A DNA stretch of 64,000 nt from Armatimonadota bacterium. GTDB lineage: Bacteria > Armatimonadota > Chthonomonadetes > Chthonomonadales > Chthonomonadaceae. The stretch covers positions 274,819-338,818 of the forward strand of contig JAGWMJ010000004.1 in the NCBI GenBank assembly GCA_028871815.1, written 5' to 3'. The position numbers were made by a program, and so were the translations under genes. Shown piece by piece: positions 1 to 9,298 of the stretch; position 1 is the first letter of the stretch; each line of letters begins with the position of its first letter. The notes beneath the pieces were generated by a model that worked only from the letters and a program-made list of their open reading frames with translations, had not been told where the DNA came from and searched no databases.

Positions 1-2
1 GA

Positions 3-1394
3 ATGCAGGTCCTGGCGCAGAAGGCATTTGATGACGGCCTGCGCAGAGCATCGGGATATGGCGCGAACCAGGGCGCACTGGTGGCAATTGACAATCGCAC
101 CGGATTTATCCGGGCGATGATCGGCGGTCGGGCTTTCCGCACCAGCCAATTCAACAACGTGACGCAGGGTATGCGCCAACCAGGTTCCGCGTTCAAGCTG
201 TTCGATTACGCCGCGGCATTCGATACCGGAGCCGCCACGCTCCGAACTACCTTCGTTGATCGACCCGTGCCATACCCCGGCGATCCCAAGCATCGGGTGG
301 TCAAGAACTACGAGAACCGGTACTCATATCATAGTATCAGCTGCCTTAGCGCAATCAAATTCTCCATGAATACGATTGCCGTGCAGGTGGCGATGCGTAC
401 CGGGATTGGGACCACGATCGCATACGCGAAGAACATGGGCATCACCACGCCGCTTGCCCCGGTTCTTCCCACGGCGCTTGGCGCATCCTCGGTCCGGCCT
501 CTCGATCTCTGCTCCGCCTATTCGGTTGTGGCCGATTCCGGCTCGCGCATGCTGCCGATGGCGCTGAAGAGCGTAACCGATGCAAGCGGCGACGTCATCG
601 AGGAGCATGCGCCCCATGAAATCACCGGAATCCTTCAGCCTGGCACTGTGGACCAGTTGAACACCGCGTTCGAGGCGGTGGTGCGCGGCGGTACCGGCAC
701 GGCGGCGCGGGGGAACAGCTCCAACGGAATCATCGACCAGGCACGAGGTAAAACCGGCACAACCAGCGACAACCGGGACTCATGGTTTGCCGGATATACC
801 CCGGAACTCACCTGTGTGATCTGGCTCGCCAGTGTGCATCACAACAGCAAGGGGTCGGTGGAGTATTTGCCAATGCCGCGGGCAACGGGTGGCGACATCT
901 GTGCGCCGATCTGGCATGACTTTATGATCCAGGCGTTGCCGATCGAGCAGAAATGGTTGAATACGTTTGCTGCACCGGGCGCGGCAACTCCCGTGGCTAC
1001 GCCAAAGTCCGCAACGAATTCGAACGCTAAGGGAGCGGATGTTGATACAGGCGCCGCGAACTCCGCGACGTCGCCATCCGGCAAATCGTCGACACCCGGG
1101 ATAATCGTGCCGTCAGACACCCAAACCACGCCGTTTGGAAGCGTACCATCGCCACCATCGCCGGATTCTGGCGCCGCTGACGCTACGCCGGCGGATACCG
1201 GCCTCGCACCGGCACCGGCTCGCCAGCCGGCCAGTACCTCCAGCCAATCCGAACTCGTGCCTGTCAGCATCTGCGTGGAGTCCGGCAAGCGCGCAACAGA
1301 GTGGTGCCCAGTAGTGAAAACGGTGATGATGTCTCGTCGCCGGGCAGCTCGGCTGGGAGTCTGTACGCTCCACAAGGCGCCTCCTGGCGAGTAG
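3..1394 (+). CDS. Class A penicillin-binding protein, C-terminal transpeptidase part (cut by window edge)
   Basis: This is the transpeptidase part of a PBP1-type peptidoglycan synthase, which cross-links the cell wall on the outer face of the inner membrane. Counting from the first visible Met, the three penicillin-binding motifs are present in order: SAFK (S62 as nucleophile, K65), SMN at 121-123 and KTGTT at 250-254. After about residue 320 comes a long Ser/Thr/Pro/Ala-rich linker and then a short Cys-containing tail (ESGKRATEWCP). The glycosyltransferase domain and membrane anchor must lie upstream of the window, so the visible Met is internal. FtsEX and an EnvC-like hydrolase follow, a cell-wall and division setting. 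Membership of the class A family is clear; the subtype (1A or other) is not. Confidence 0.93.
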   Translation: MQVLAQKAFDDGLRRASGYGANQGALVAIDNRTGFIRAMIGGRAFRTSQFNNVTQGMRQPGSAFKLFDYAAAFDTGAATLRTTFVDRPVPYPGDPKHRVVKNYENRYSYHSISCLSAIKFSMNTIAVQVAMRTGIGTTIAYAKNMGITTPLAPVLPTALGASSVRPLDLCSAYSVVADSGSRMLPMALKSVTDASGDVIEEHAPHEITGILQPGTVDQLNTAFEAVVRGGTGTAARGNSSNGIIDQARGKTGTTSDNRDSWFAGYTPELTCVIWLASVHHNSKGSVEYLPMPRATGGDICAPIWHDFMIQALPIEQKWLNTFAAPGAATPVATPKSATNSNAKGADVDTGAANSATSPSGKSSTPGIIVPSDTQTTPFGSVPSPPSPDSGAADATPADTGLAPAPARQPASTSSQSELVPVSICVESGKRATEWCPVVKTVMMSRRRAARLGVCTLHKAPPGE

Positions 1395-1432
1395 AACAAA
1401 GCTTTCGCAGCCGTCGCCGGTGCGCGGCGGGC

Positions 1433-1462
1433 TTGACAGGTCTTTGGATAGCGCGATACACT
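1433..1462 (+). promoter_or_regulatory. Sigma-70-type promoter for ftsEX
   Basis: TTGACA at 1433-1438 and TACACT at 1457-1462 are separated by 18 bases. The box lies between the end of the PBP gene and ftsE and would start a transcript near 1469, giving an ~80-base leader before ftsE. Confidence 0.6.
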
Positions 1463-1550
1463 CATGCCGCAAGCGGCGTTGCCGCGCCGCCGCCCGTGGC
1501 CCCTTACAGGTTTGCTTTGCCGTGTGGAGCGCGCGGGCCGAAACGCCGTT

Positions 1551-2267
1551 ATGATTCAGCTTTGCCACATATCCGTCGGTTATCCGAGCGGTGCGATGGC
1601 GCTGGACGATGTATCACTCTCCATTGCACCCAACGAGTTTGTCTTCCTGGTAGGGCATACGGGAGCGGGTAAGTCGACACTGCTCAAGCTGCTTTATGCT
1701 GCGCAACACCCCACCTCCGGGCAGGTCCGTGTCGCCGGCCTGGACGTGTCAAGCCTGCGCGATCGCGACGTTCCCTGGCTGCGGCGCCGGCTTGGCGTGG
1801 TTGTTCAGGATTTCGGACTGCTCCCCGATAAAACCGTCTACGAGAATGTGGCATTTGCGCTGCGCGTAACCGGCGCCGGCTGGCGAGAAGTGCGCAAGCG
1901 CGTACCGCAAGTGTTGGAGATGGTTGGCGTGATGCACCGCCCGGACGCGTTTCCTCACCAGCTTTCCGGCGGTGAACAGCAGCGGGTGGCCATAGCCCGC
2001 GCGCTGGTGCACGAGCCGGCTGTACTCCTGGCGGACGAGCCTACCGGCAATCTGGATCCGGCTACCTCTGCGGGAATCATCCAGCTGCTAGAGTACATCA
2101 ACAAGCGCAATACCACCGTTGTGGTGGCTACACATGACGCCGCGATCGTGGATATGATGCAGCGCAGGGTTGTGGCGCTGGCCGGCGGTAAGATCGTTCG
2201 CGACGATGCCATGGGCTCGTACCATGAGCAAGCGCCAGACGTGGGCGAGGCGGCAATTTGCGGCTGA
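1551..2267 (+). CDS. ftsE: Cell-division ABC transporter ATPase FtsE
   Basis: FtsE is the cytoplasmic ATPase of the FtsEX complex, which links the division ring to peptidoglycan hydrolases in the periplasm. The 238-residue protein has Walker A (GHTGAGKST), the signature [15 protein letters not shown] and Walker B ([11 protein letters not shown]). The start is set at the ATG giving [14 protein letters not shown], because FtsE proteins begin this way; a longer in-frame start exists upstream but adds 29 unrelated residues. The gene overlaps ftsX by 10 bases, so the two are translationally coupled, and the EnvC-like partner follows. Confidence 0.96.
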   Translation: MIQLCHISVGYPSGAMALDDVSLSIAPNEFVFLVGHTGAGKSTLLKLLYAAQHPTSGQVRVAGLDVSSLRDRDVPWLRRRLGVVVQDFGLLPDKTVYENVAFALRVTGAGWREVRKRVPQVLEMVGVMHRPDAFPHQLSGGEQQRVAIARALVHEPAVLLADEPTGNLDPATSAGIIQLLEYINKRNTTVVVATHDAAIVDMMQRRVVALAGGKIVRDDAMGSYHEQAPDVGEAAICG

Positions 2268-3151
2268 ACAGCGTACCATTCTTGATTGGTGAGTGCCTCC
2301 AAAGCGTGCGCCGGAACGGCTTGATGTCGATAGCCGCGCTGGGAACGGTAACCGTAGCGATTACGGTGCTGGGTGCTACGCTGCTGGCGGCCGGCCGGGT
2401 TAAAGCGCTGGCTGACGCACAGCCGGCACGGTTTAACGAAATCAACGTGTTTCTGCATACCAGTGTCGACCGACGCGACGCGCTCAAGCTGGCAGATGCG
2501 CTCCGGCAGCTTCCGCAGGTTAGCGGAGTCCGCTTGCTGAAGCGCGAAGATGCATGGGCCCGTATCCAGCGTCGCGAGCCCTCCCTCGCGCAGAATGTTG
2601 CCGGCAACCCGCTGCCGGACGCACTCGCGATTTCAGCAGTTGAGCCGGGCGAGCTGCCGGCGCTGGCTGGCAAACTGCGAAATACGGCGTTATATCCACA
2701 AATAGCCAACGTTACCGATGCAAGCAGCGAGGTCCGCGCCATGCTGGGCTTTTCGCGAGTAATTCGGGTTATGGGCAGCCTTGCTGCGATTGGTCTTTTC
2801 ATTGCCACACTTTTCATCGTCTACAACACCATCCGCTTGACGTTGATCGCGCGGCAGAAGGAGATCAAGATCATGCAACTGGTAGGCGCTACTGCCGGAT
2901 TCATCAGACTGCCGATGGTGCTTGAAGGCGTGCTCTACGGATTCACCGGCGGCCTGATTGCATCGGTAATTCTGCTTTTGGCAAGTCTGGAGGTTGGGCG
3001 CTTTCTGAGCAGCCTGAAGTCGCCGCTGCTCGACTCCGGCGCCGCCGGGCTAACCGGTTCACAAATCACGCTGTTTCTTGTGGTGCTTGGCGCAAGCATT
3101 GGCGCCATCGGTAGCCATCTTGCAATTCGGCGTTTCTTGAGGGTGCTCTAG
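2258..3151 (+). CDS. ftsX: Cell-division protein FtsX
   Basis: FtsX is the membrane partner of FtsE and passes its ATPase cycle to extracytoplasmic hydrolase activators. The 297-residue protein shows the family layout: an N-terminal membrane segment (about residues 24-45), a periplasmic domain, and three C-terminal membrane segments (about 170-190, 225-248 and 268-290) with the FtsX motif [20 protein letters not shown] between them. The start is TTG inside the end of ftsE. The last base of its TAG stop is the first base of the next GTG start. Confidence 0.95.
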   Translation: MRLNSVPFLIGECLQSVRRNGLMSIAALGTVTVAITVLGATLLAAGRVKALADAQPARFNEINVFLHTSVDRRDALKLADALRQLPQVSGVRLLKREDAWARIQRREPSLAQNVAGNPLPDALAISAVEPGELPALAGKLRNTALYPQIANVTDASSEVRAMLGFSRVIRVMGSLAAIGLFIATLFIVYNTIRLTLIARQKEIKIMQLVGATAGFIRLPMVLEGVLYGFTGGLIASVILLLASLEVGRFLSSLKSPLLDSGAAGLTGSQITLFLVVLGASIGAIGSHLAIRRFLRVL

Positions 3152-4311
3152 TGAGGCTCGGCGCTGTATGTGCCTGCGCTTTCATGTTGAGCCTGGCAGG
3201 CGGCGTGCAGGCACAGCGGCCCAGGTCGCACGGTACGGCAAACAAGGAGGCAACCCGCATCAAGCGCGCGGCGCTTGTACGCAAGCTCCATACCGTCCGG
3301 GTGAAAGCGCACGCCGCCCATGCACGCCTGGTTTCCGCCCGAAGCCATGAGGCGATCATTCGCACCGGCCTGCGTCAGGTGCGCGCTAACATAACGGGCG
3401 TAACGGCCCGGCTGAACTTCATCGGTAACCGCTTGAGTGAGCTTGCAGACTCCCACGTGAGGGTGCGCGTTCGAATCGCAGACCGCGAGAACGAACTCGC
3501 CACCCGGCGCCAACTGCTCGCTGCTCGCATTCGCGAGGAGTATGAGCGCGGCGACACGACGTACACGGAGGTACTGCTGCAGTCACGCTCACTCAGCGAC
3601 CTGCTTTCTCGCGGCTACTACGTTCGGCGCATTGTTCACAGTGATACCGCGTTGATGGCGAGCGTTCGCCGCGCACTCGACGCCATTCAGGCGGATGAGC
3701 ACACGATCGAAGTGCAGCAGCAGGCCGAACAGCAGTTGGCGGGGCAATACGAGCAGCAGAAGTCCACGCTGGCCGCTGACCTGCAGCAGCGCGGCGTGCT
3801 GCTGAACGCGGCGCACCTAAGGGCTGCGCAAGCGCAGCAGGACTTCGAGGATCTGGAGCAAGAGTCGCGTGAGATGACGGGCAGGATCCGTGAACTCACC
3901 GGCGCGCTGACCGAGTCCGGCATATCGCTGCCGGCGTTTCATGGTCACTTCATCTGGCCATGCGCCGGGCGGATCACTTCGCCGTTTGGTATGCGGTTCC
4001 ATCCCATCCTGCATCGCTGGCGAATGCACACCGGTGTGGACATCGGCGCACACTACGGTACACCAATTCACGCTGCTGCCGCTGGTGTCGTGATTATGGC
4101 CGCCTACGAACGCGGTTATGGCAACTGTGTGATCATCGCGCACGGCGGCGGCATGTCAACGTTGTACGGGCACTGCTCGGTGCTGCTTGTGCACTACCAC
4201 GAGCAGGTCAGCCAGGGGCAGGTTATTGCCCGGGTTGGCGCCACGGGCATGGCCACAGGCCCGCACCTTCACTTTGAAGTCCGGCGCAATGGCGTGCCGA
4301 TTCGACCTTGA
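3151..4311 (+). CDS. EnvC-like murein hydrolase, coiled coil plus M23 peptidase
   Basis: This is the probable periplasmic partner of FtsEX. A signal peptide (about residues 1-23, ending VQA) precedes a long coiled-coil region (about 30-250, rich in Ala, Gln, Glu and Arg) and a C-terminal LytM/M23 domain. The zinc ligands are intact: HTGVDIG (H and D) and HLHFE (HxH), with a further catalytic His in LYGH. E. coli EnvC has a degenerate LytM domain and only activates amidases, so this protein may cut peptidoglycan itself. The GTG start overlaps the ftsX stop by one base. The gene ends 10 bases from the convergent folE. Confidence 0.92.
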   Translation: MRLGAVCACAFMLSLAGGVQAQRPRSHGTANKEATRIKRAALVRKLHTVRVKAHAAHARLVSARSHEAIIRTGLRQVRANITGVTARLNFIGNRLSELADSHVRVRVRIADRENELATRRQLLAARIREEYERGDTTYTEVLLQSRSLSDLLSRGYYVRRIVHSDTALMASVRRALDAIQADEHTIEVQQQAEQQLAGQYEQQKSTLAADLQQRGVLLNAAHLRAAQAQQDFEDLEQESREMTGRIRELTGALTESGISLPAFHGHFIWPCAGRITSPFGMRFHPILHRWRMHTGVDIGAHYGTPIHAAAAGVVIMAAYERGYGNCVIIAHGGGMSTLYGHCSVLLVHYHEQVSQGQVIARVGATGMATGPHLHFEVRRNGVPIRP

Positions 4312-4321
4312 GCTTGCCGAG

Positions 4322-4885
4322 TCAGGCGCGTTTGCGACCAAGCAGTTCCATAAACTCGGCGCGGGTCCGCTGGCTCTCCCGAAAGCGGCCAAGCACATGG
4401 CTTGTAACCATATCGGTGCTCTGCTTTTCCACTCCACGGGCCATCATGCAAAGATGCTGTGCCTGAAGGACGACAGCAACGCCGGCCGGCTCAAGCACGG
4501 TTTGGATGGCGTCGGCAATCTCAACCGTCAGCCGCTCCTGCACCTGGAGACGACGCGCGTACATGTCGGTGATCCGGGCGAATTTTGAGAGTCCCAGGAT
4601 CTTGCCGTTTGGTATGTAGGCTACGCTGGCGTATCCAAAGAACGGAAAGAGATGATGCTCACACATTGAGAAGAATTCAATGTCTCGAACGATGACCATG
4701 TCGTCCGCTGTTGCTTCGAACACGGCGCCGTTCACAATCTGCTCCAGGCTCTGGCCGTAACCCTGCGTTACATACCGAAGTGCCCTGGCAGCGCGCTCCG
4801 GGGTGCGAACTAGACCCTCGCGCTCCGGGTTCTCCCCAATGTCACGAATTGCTTCCTTCAGCAACTGCTCCAGCTTGTCGCTCAT
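4322..4885 (-). CDS. folE: GTP cyclohydrolase I
   Basis: FolE converts GTP to dihydroneopterin triphosphate, the entry step for folate, biopterin and preQ0/queuosine. The 187-residue protein carries the zinc ligands in CEHHLFPF and in HLCMMARG, plus the family segments [13 protein letters not shown] and QERLT. The ATG at 4885 overlaps the TGA of the upstream pterin-synthase gene (ATGA), which fixes the start and shows coupling. It is the last gene of a transporter-pteridine operon. FolB, for folate, is encoded alone at 26.7 kb. Confidence 0.96.
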   Translation of the reverse strand: MSDKLEQLLKEAIRDIGENPEREGLVRTPERAARALRYVTQGYGQSLEQIVNGAVFEATADDMVIVRDIEFFSMCEHHLFPFFGYASVAYIPNGKILGLSKFARITDMYARRLQVQERLTVEIADAIQTVLEPAGVAVVLQAQHLCMMARGVEKQSTDMVTSHVLGRFRESQRTRAEFMELLGRKRA

Positions 4886-5691
4886 TCGGTGGTGCTCTCC
4901 TGAATGGTGAACGCATTGCTTCGCGTTTCGTGCAATGTGATCTTGTGGAGGCGAACCGGACTGGGGATCAGCGGCGAGAGTACGTCCCACATTCGCTGAA
5001 CAATGTTTTCCGACGATGGGATCGTATCCTTGAACTCAGGCAGGTCCAGGTTCAGGTTCCGATGATCATAACGATCAACGACGGCGGTGTGTACAATGGC
5101 GTCGAGCGCGCCAGGCTCAATCACCTTGCCCGTGGCGTCATCCATTGGGCCGGCGACGGTAACATCAAGCACGTAGTTGTGGCCATGGCCATTAGGATTG
5201 TTGCACTTGCCGAACAGCGCTTCATTCTCGTCCGGTGAGAGCTTGGCACTGTACAGCCGGTGGGCGGCCGAGAACTCGTAGGTGTGCGTAACCAGCAACA
5301 CGACAGGCTCCTTTGCATATGGATCGTTAGCGGGCAATTCAGCCGTAAATAGAGCACCTGGTGCTTCCAGGATCAGTTCATGGAGCCTGGCTTTCTGCGG
5401 CAGCTCGGTGGTAAGAGCTCGAACCATCCATAGAAGCAGCCGCTCATGTGTAAATCCGCCTGGGGTCGCTCCTGTTCGGGCGTTGAGTTGCATCCCTGTC
5501 AATGGATCAACCACTGCATCGCGCAGACACCGATTCAGATCGGTGATGTTGATCACGAGCCCCGTTCGGGAGTCGACGCGGCCGGTGACCGAAGCAGCTA
5601 CCACGAGTCCAGCGCCGAACCACCTCGGCGCCGACGGATCGCCATTGGACCATGCCACGGAGAGCTGCACCCGGCGTACGAGGCTTATCAT
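4882..5691 (-). CDS. Two-domain 6-pyruvoyl-tetrahydropterin synthase / QueD-like protein
   Basis: The C-terminal half (about residues 140-269) is a complete PTPS/QueD domain: zinc His in SAAHRL, the Cys-containing [13 protein letters not shown], then DHRNLNLD and LHET. It should act on dihydroneopterin triphosphate, the FolE product. The N-terminal half has the same kind of fold signature ([31 protein letters not shown]) but no zinc histidines, so it looks like a degenerate tandem copy. The start is the ATG at 5691, coupled by ATGA to the permease stop; the gene is in turn coupled to folE. Whether it makes 6-carboxytetrahydropterin (queuosine path) or a biopterin precursor cannot be told here. 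Confidence 0.88.
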   Translation of the reverse strand: MISLVRRVQLSVAWSNGDPSAPRWFGAGLVVAASVTGRVDSRTGLVINITDLNRCLRDAVVDPLTGMQLNARTGATPGGFTHERLLLWMVRALTTELPQKARLHELILEAPGALFTAELPANDPYAKEPVVLLVTHTYEFSAAHRLYSAKLSPDENEALFGKCNNPNGHGHNYVLDVTVAGPMDDATGKVIEPGALDAIVHTAVVDRYDHRNLNLDLPEFKDTIPSSENIVQRMWDVLSPLIPSPVRLHKITLHETRSNAFTIQESTTE

Positions 5692-6605
5692 GCTAATCTC
5701 CGGAACGGGCGACCGAGATCGGCCGGAGACCGGCTCCAGAGTCCGCCGGCAGCAAGCGCAATGAGCGTTGCAGCATAGGGTAGGGCGAGGAACAAATCGT
5801 AGGGCAGGTGGGCATTGAACGCCTGAAACTGGAACTGCAGCGCATTGGCTGCGCCGAAAACCAGCGCAGCCACCATACAGCCCCACGGGTTCCAGGCTCC
5901 GCTGGTTACCACTGCCAGCACAATAAACCCGCGTCCGGCGGTCATGTTCTCAACAAACGTATTGTTTTCACCAACGGCGAGGTAGGCGCCGCCCAGCGAG
6001 GCCATTGCGCCGCAGAACAGCAGCGCGCCAACACGAATCCGCTGGACCGGCACTCCGGCTGCAGCGGCCGCGAACGCGCTCTCCCCGCAGGCGCGAAGGA
6101 GCAGCCCTGTGCGCGTACGGAACAGGAACCAGGCGATTACCGGCGTGAGAGCGAACGCAAACAAAACCAACGCATCCTGACCGAAGAGAACGACGCGCAG
6201 TTGTGCCGTCTGCAGAAAAGTACCGGTCGCACCAAACATCGAGCGGTAGACGACGCCTGTGACGCCAAGCGCAAGTAGATTTACGACCACGCCGACCACA
6301 ACCTGATCGGCGCTGAGCCAAATGACGAAAATGGCCGTAAATGCGGCGACGAGTATTCCGGTGACGGCGCCGACAAACACGCCGGTCCATGCGCTGTGGC
6401 TGGCACGTGCGGCAATTGCGGCCGCAAAGGCGCCGGAGAGCATCAAGCCTTCTAGCCCAACATTAATCACCCCCGCTCTCTCGCTGACGACCTCACCGAG
6501 CGCAGCGAGCATTAGAGGCGCCGCCATGCTGACCATGGCAGCGATAACACCGAAAAGAATGGTCACCGGAGATTGTGCAGCAGCTGGTGCGTTATGATGG
6601 ATCAA
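5688..6605 (-). CDS. Nucleoside/sugar ABC transporter permease (NupQ/YufQ type)
   Basis: This is the second permease of a Bmp-type importer in the inner membrane. The 305-residue protein has 8-9 predicted hydrophobic segments and the family hallmark ERAGVINVGLEGLMLSGA near residue 45. The start is TTG at 6605, overlapping the stop of the upstream permease (TTGA). The gene order lipoprotein-ATPase-permease-permease matches guanosine/nucleoside importers of the Nup/Bmp family. Substrate is inferred from family only. Confidence 0.9.
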   Translation of the reverse strand: MIHHNAPAAAQSPVTILFGVIAAMVSMAAPLMLAALGEVVSERAGVINVGLEGLMLSGAFAAAIAARASHSAWTGVFVGAVTGILVAAFTAIFVIWLSADQVVVGVVVNLLALGVTGVVYRSMFGATGTFLQTAQLRVVLFGQDALVLFAFALTPVIAWFLFRTRTGLLLRACGESAFAAAAAGVPVQRIRVGALLFCGAMASLGGAYLAVGENNTFVENMTAGRGFIVLAVVTSGAWNPWGCMVAALVFGAANALQFQFQAFNAHLPYDLFLALPYAATLIALAAGGLWSRSPADLGRPFRRLA

Positions 6606-7699
6606 CCCTCCTGCGCTTTACGTCGCTCGTTCCACGCGCGTGCGGCCACGATGGCCAGTACGGCCGCGGCCTGGACCACGTAGATGATTACGGACGATAC
6701 ATGTGTATTTCGTTCGAGGTTGCCACTGCCGGCCGTCAGCGCGCCAAAGAACAGCGCCGAAGCTGCAATGCCCCCCGGGCTCAGTCCGCCGAGCAGCGCG
6801 ACCGGAATCGCAGTATAACCCCAACCCGGTGAAAAAGGCGCATACAACCGCCCGGTGATCCCAAGGAGCTCTACAGATCCGGCCAGCCCTGCCAGTGCGC
6901 CCGAAACCAGCATCGCCTGCATCCGAACGCGTGCAACGCGGATACCGGCCGATCGCGCGGCTTCGGCATTGGCGCCCACAATGCGAAGCCGAAGCCCGGG
7001 CAGCGTCCACCAGATATAGGTCGCGGTCAGTGGCGCCATGGCAAATGCCAGGAGCACGCCGGTGTGCAGCCTCGTCGCGATTCCGTTTGTTATTTCGGGC
7101 GGAAGCATCCGGGCGAACAGTACGCTATTGGGCAGTGCACGCGATTGCGGCATGTGCCGGCCCGGCTCCTGGAGCGGACCTCGAACCAGCCAGCTGACAA
7201 GGTGGATGGCGAGATAGTTCAGCATTATGGTGCTGATAACTTCCTGAACGCGCCGCCACCTGCGCAGCGCTTCGGCTGCAGCGCTCCAGAGTGCGCCGGC
7301 GAACGCGCCGGCTGCCACCAGCGCGAAACTGCCGGCGGGACCGTGCATGGCACGGCACGAGACGCCGATGGTCGCTGCTGCCGCTGCTCCAACCAGAAGC
7401 TGGCCATCAGCGCCGATCGTAAAGATGCCGCACCGCCAACCGACCATAACGCTCAGGGCGGTCAGCAGGAGCGGCGTCGTTTCCACCAGCGTCTCGGAGA
7501 GGGCGTTCAGATGTCCGCCCGCCGTTCCAAAGGCACCTTCTCCCAACAACCTTAGCCCAACTACCGGCGAAACGCCGAGCGCGGCCAGTGTCGCTGCGAT
7601 CAGCGCCAGCAGCCCCATGGCATAAAGAGCGATATTTGCAAGTCGGTATGTGGCGGACAGGATCCGCGACTTCGGCTGATGCATCTCTGCCACGGTCAT
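6602..7699 (-). CDS. Nucleoside/sugar ABC transporter permease (NupP/YufP type)
   Basis: This is the first permease of the importer: 365 residues, with an N-terminal membrane segment at about 27-48 and several more to the C-terminus. Family features are WRCGIFTIGADGQLLVGA near residue 108 and a coupling-helix region with TIMLNYLA. It overlaps the ATPase gene by four bases upstream and the second permease gene downstream. It probably forms a heterodimeric channel with the other permease. Confidence 0.9.
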   Translation of the reverse strand: MTVAEMHQPKSRILSATYRLANIALYAMGLLALIAATLAALGVSPVVGLRLLGEGAFGTAGGHLNALSETLVETTPLLLTALSVMVGWRCGIFTIGADGQLLVGAAAAATIGVSCRAMHGPAGSFALVAAGAFAGALWSAAAEALRRWRRVQEVISTIMLNYLAIHLVSWLVRGPLQEPGRHMPQSRALPNSVLFARMLPPEITNGIATRLHTGVLLAFAMAPLTATYIWWTLPGLRLRIVGANAEAARSAGIRVARVRMQAMLVSGALAGLAGSVELLGITGRLYAPFSPGWGYTAIPVALLGGLSPGGIAASALFFGALTAGSGNLERNTHVSSVIIYVVQAAAVLAIVAARAWNERRKAQEG

Positions 7700-9261
7700 G
7701 CGGTGTCGCTGTGCGTGGAGGAAGCGCCGCCAATCAGCATGCCGAGACCGGCTCCGGTATTCCAGGAGCCCTCTGCGTGCCGGAGCTCTCCTGCCGCTAC
7801 AATGGCTAACTGGTCGGCGTACGCGCGCAGTTCGTCCAGGTCGGTTGAGAAGAGGATCACTGCGGCGCCGGCCCTGGCTGCGGACGCAATGCTATCAAGT
7901 ACGAACTTGCTGGCGCCGATGTCGAGCCCGCGGGCGGGATTCACCGCGATGAGAAGGTCGGGTCGGGCATGCAACGCGCGCGCCACCACAATCTTCTGCT
8001 GATTGCCGCCGGAGAGCTTTGAGGTGGTGGTATCGATCGATCCGGCGCGTATATCGTAATCCTGCATCATCTGACGCGCCAGTGCGCGCAGCCGCCCAAT
8101 GCGCAGCAAACCGCACCGGGCATATTCCGGCTGTGCCGCGGCATCCCACACCAGGTTGATCCAAACCGGCAAATCAACGGCAAGTCCGGCGTGACGCCGG
8201 TCCGGTGGTACGTAGGCGACTCGCGGCGGAGCTTTCGAAGGCTCCAAACCCGACCACGAGAGCGAACCGATTTGCGGCCACCGTATGCCGGCCAACAGTT
8301 CAGCCAGCTCTGCCTGTCCGTTTCCATCCACTCCGCCAATGCCGTAAACCTGCCCACCAGGCGCGGAGAACGAGACGTTCGTCAGAATGGCGCGTCCGTC
8401 TTCGCTCAGTACCGTAAGGTTGGATACGGTGAACTTCCGCGATGATGCACTGTCCGGTTGTGGCGTGATTGTCGCGCCGGCTGGAGGTGGTGCAGTTCCA
8501 ACCATAGACGCGGCCAATTCGGAGGTACTCGTCTCCTTCATTCGTCCGCTGAAGACGCGCCGACCTTGCCGCAGTACGGTCACGCGGTCGGCTATTGCGG
8601 TTATCTCATTCAGCTTGTGCGCGATGAGCAGAACCGAAGCGCCACCATCGCGCAGTTGGCGCAGAACCCGGAATAGCTCGCCGACCTCGTCGACACTCAG
8701 AACTGCAGTCGGTTCGTCAAAAATCACGCATCTGGCGCCAAACGCCAATGCTTTTGCGATCTCAACACGCTGCTGCGTGCCAACCGGCAGCGACTCCGTA
8801 ATCGCTTGTGGCTCCAGCGTCCAACCCAACTCAGCCGCCTTCCGCAGTGCTGGTTTGGCAGCATTGAGCACACCACCGGCGACTCGGCGCTCCGGTGCAC
8901 GGTTTCCGGGTTGGAGCAGCGCATCCAGGCTCAGGTTTTCGGCTACCGTAAACGCCGGAACGAGGGAGAAATGCTGATGCACCATGCTGATGCCAAGGCG
9001 TCGGGCTGCCCTTGCGGAATCGATCTGCGCCGGAATGCCCGCCAGGCGAATTGCGCCCTCATCCGGCTGGATCAGGCCGGCGAGTATATGCATCAACGTA
9101 CTCTTACCGGCGCCGTTCTCGCCGAGGACGGCGTGGATCTCACCCAACCCCGCTTCCAGGTCAACCGCGTCGAGCGCCTGCGTCTGGCCAAAGCGCTTCG
9201 ATATGCCCGAGGCCACCAGCCACGGATCGGCGCCACTCGGCTGCGGAGCGACCGCGTTCAC
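7696..9261 (-). CDS. Nucleoside/sugar ABC transporter ATPase, two nucleotide-binding domains
   Basis: This RbsA/YufO-type double ATPase of 521 residues drives the importer from the cytoplasm. The first domain has a normal Walker A (GENGAGKST) and Walker B (CVIFDEPT) with signature-region LPVGTQQRVEIAKAL. The second has a degenerate P-loop (GVDGNGQAE) and a good signature (LSGGNQQKIVVARAL), as is usual in this family. The start is GTG at 9261, 37 bases after the lipoprotein stop. It overlaps the next permease gene by four bases. Confidence 0.93.
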   Translation of the reverse strand: MNAVAPQPSGADPWLVASGISKRFGQTQALDAVDLEAGLGEIHAVLGENGAGKSTLMHILAGLIQPDEGAIRLAGIPAQIDSARAARRLGISMVHQHFSLVPAFTVAENLSLDALLQPGNRAPERRVAGGVLNAAKPALRKAAELGWTLEPQAITESLPVGTQQRVEIAKALAFGARCVIFDEPTAVLSVDEVGELFRVLRQLRDGGASVLLIAHKLNEITAIADRVTVLRQGRRVFSGRMKETSTSELAASMVGTAPPPAGATITPQPDSASSRKFTVSNLTVLSEDGRAILTNVSFSAPGGQVYGIGGVDGNGQAELAELLAGIRWPQIGSLSWSGLEPSKAPPRVAYVPPDRRHAGLAVDLPVWINLVWDAAAQPEYARCGLLRIGRLRALARQMMQDYDIRAGSIDTTTSKLSGGNQQKIVVARALHARPDLLIAVNPARGLDIGASKFVLDSIASAARAGAAVILFSTDLDELRAYADQLAIVAAGELRHAEGSWNTGAGLGMLIGGASSTHSDTA

Positions 9262-9298
9262 GTCTGCTCCTGCGCCCCGTATTCCCTGCTGACCGTGT

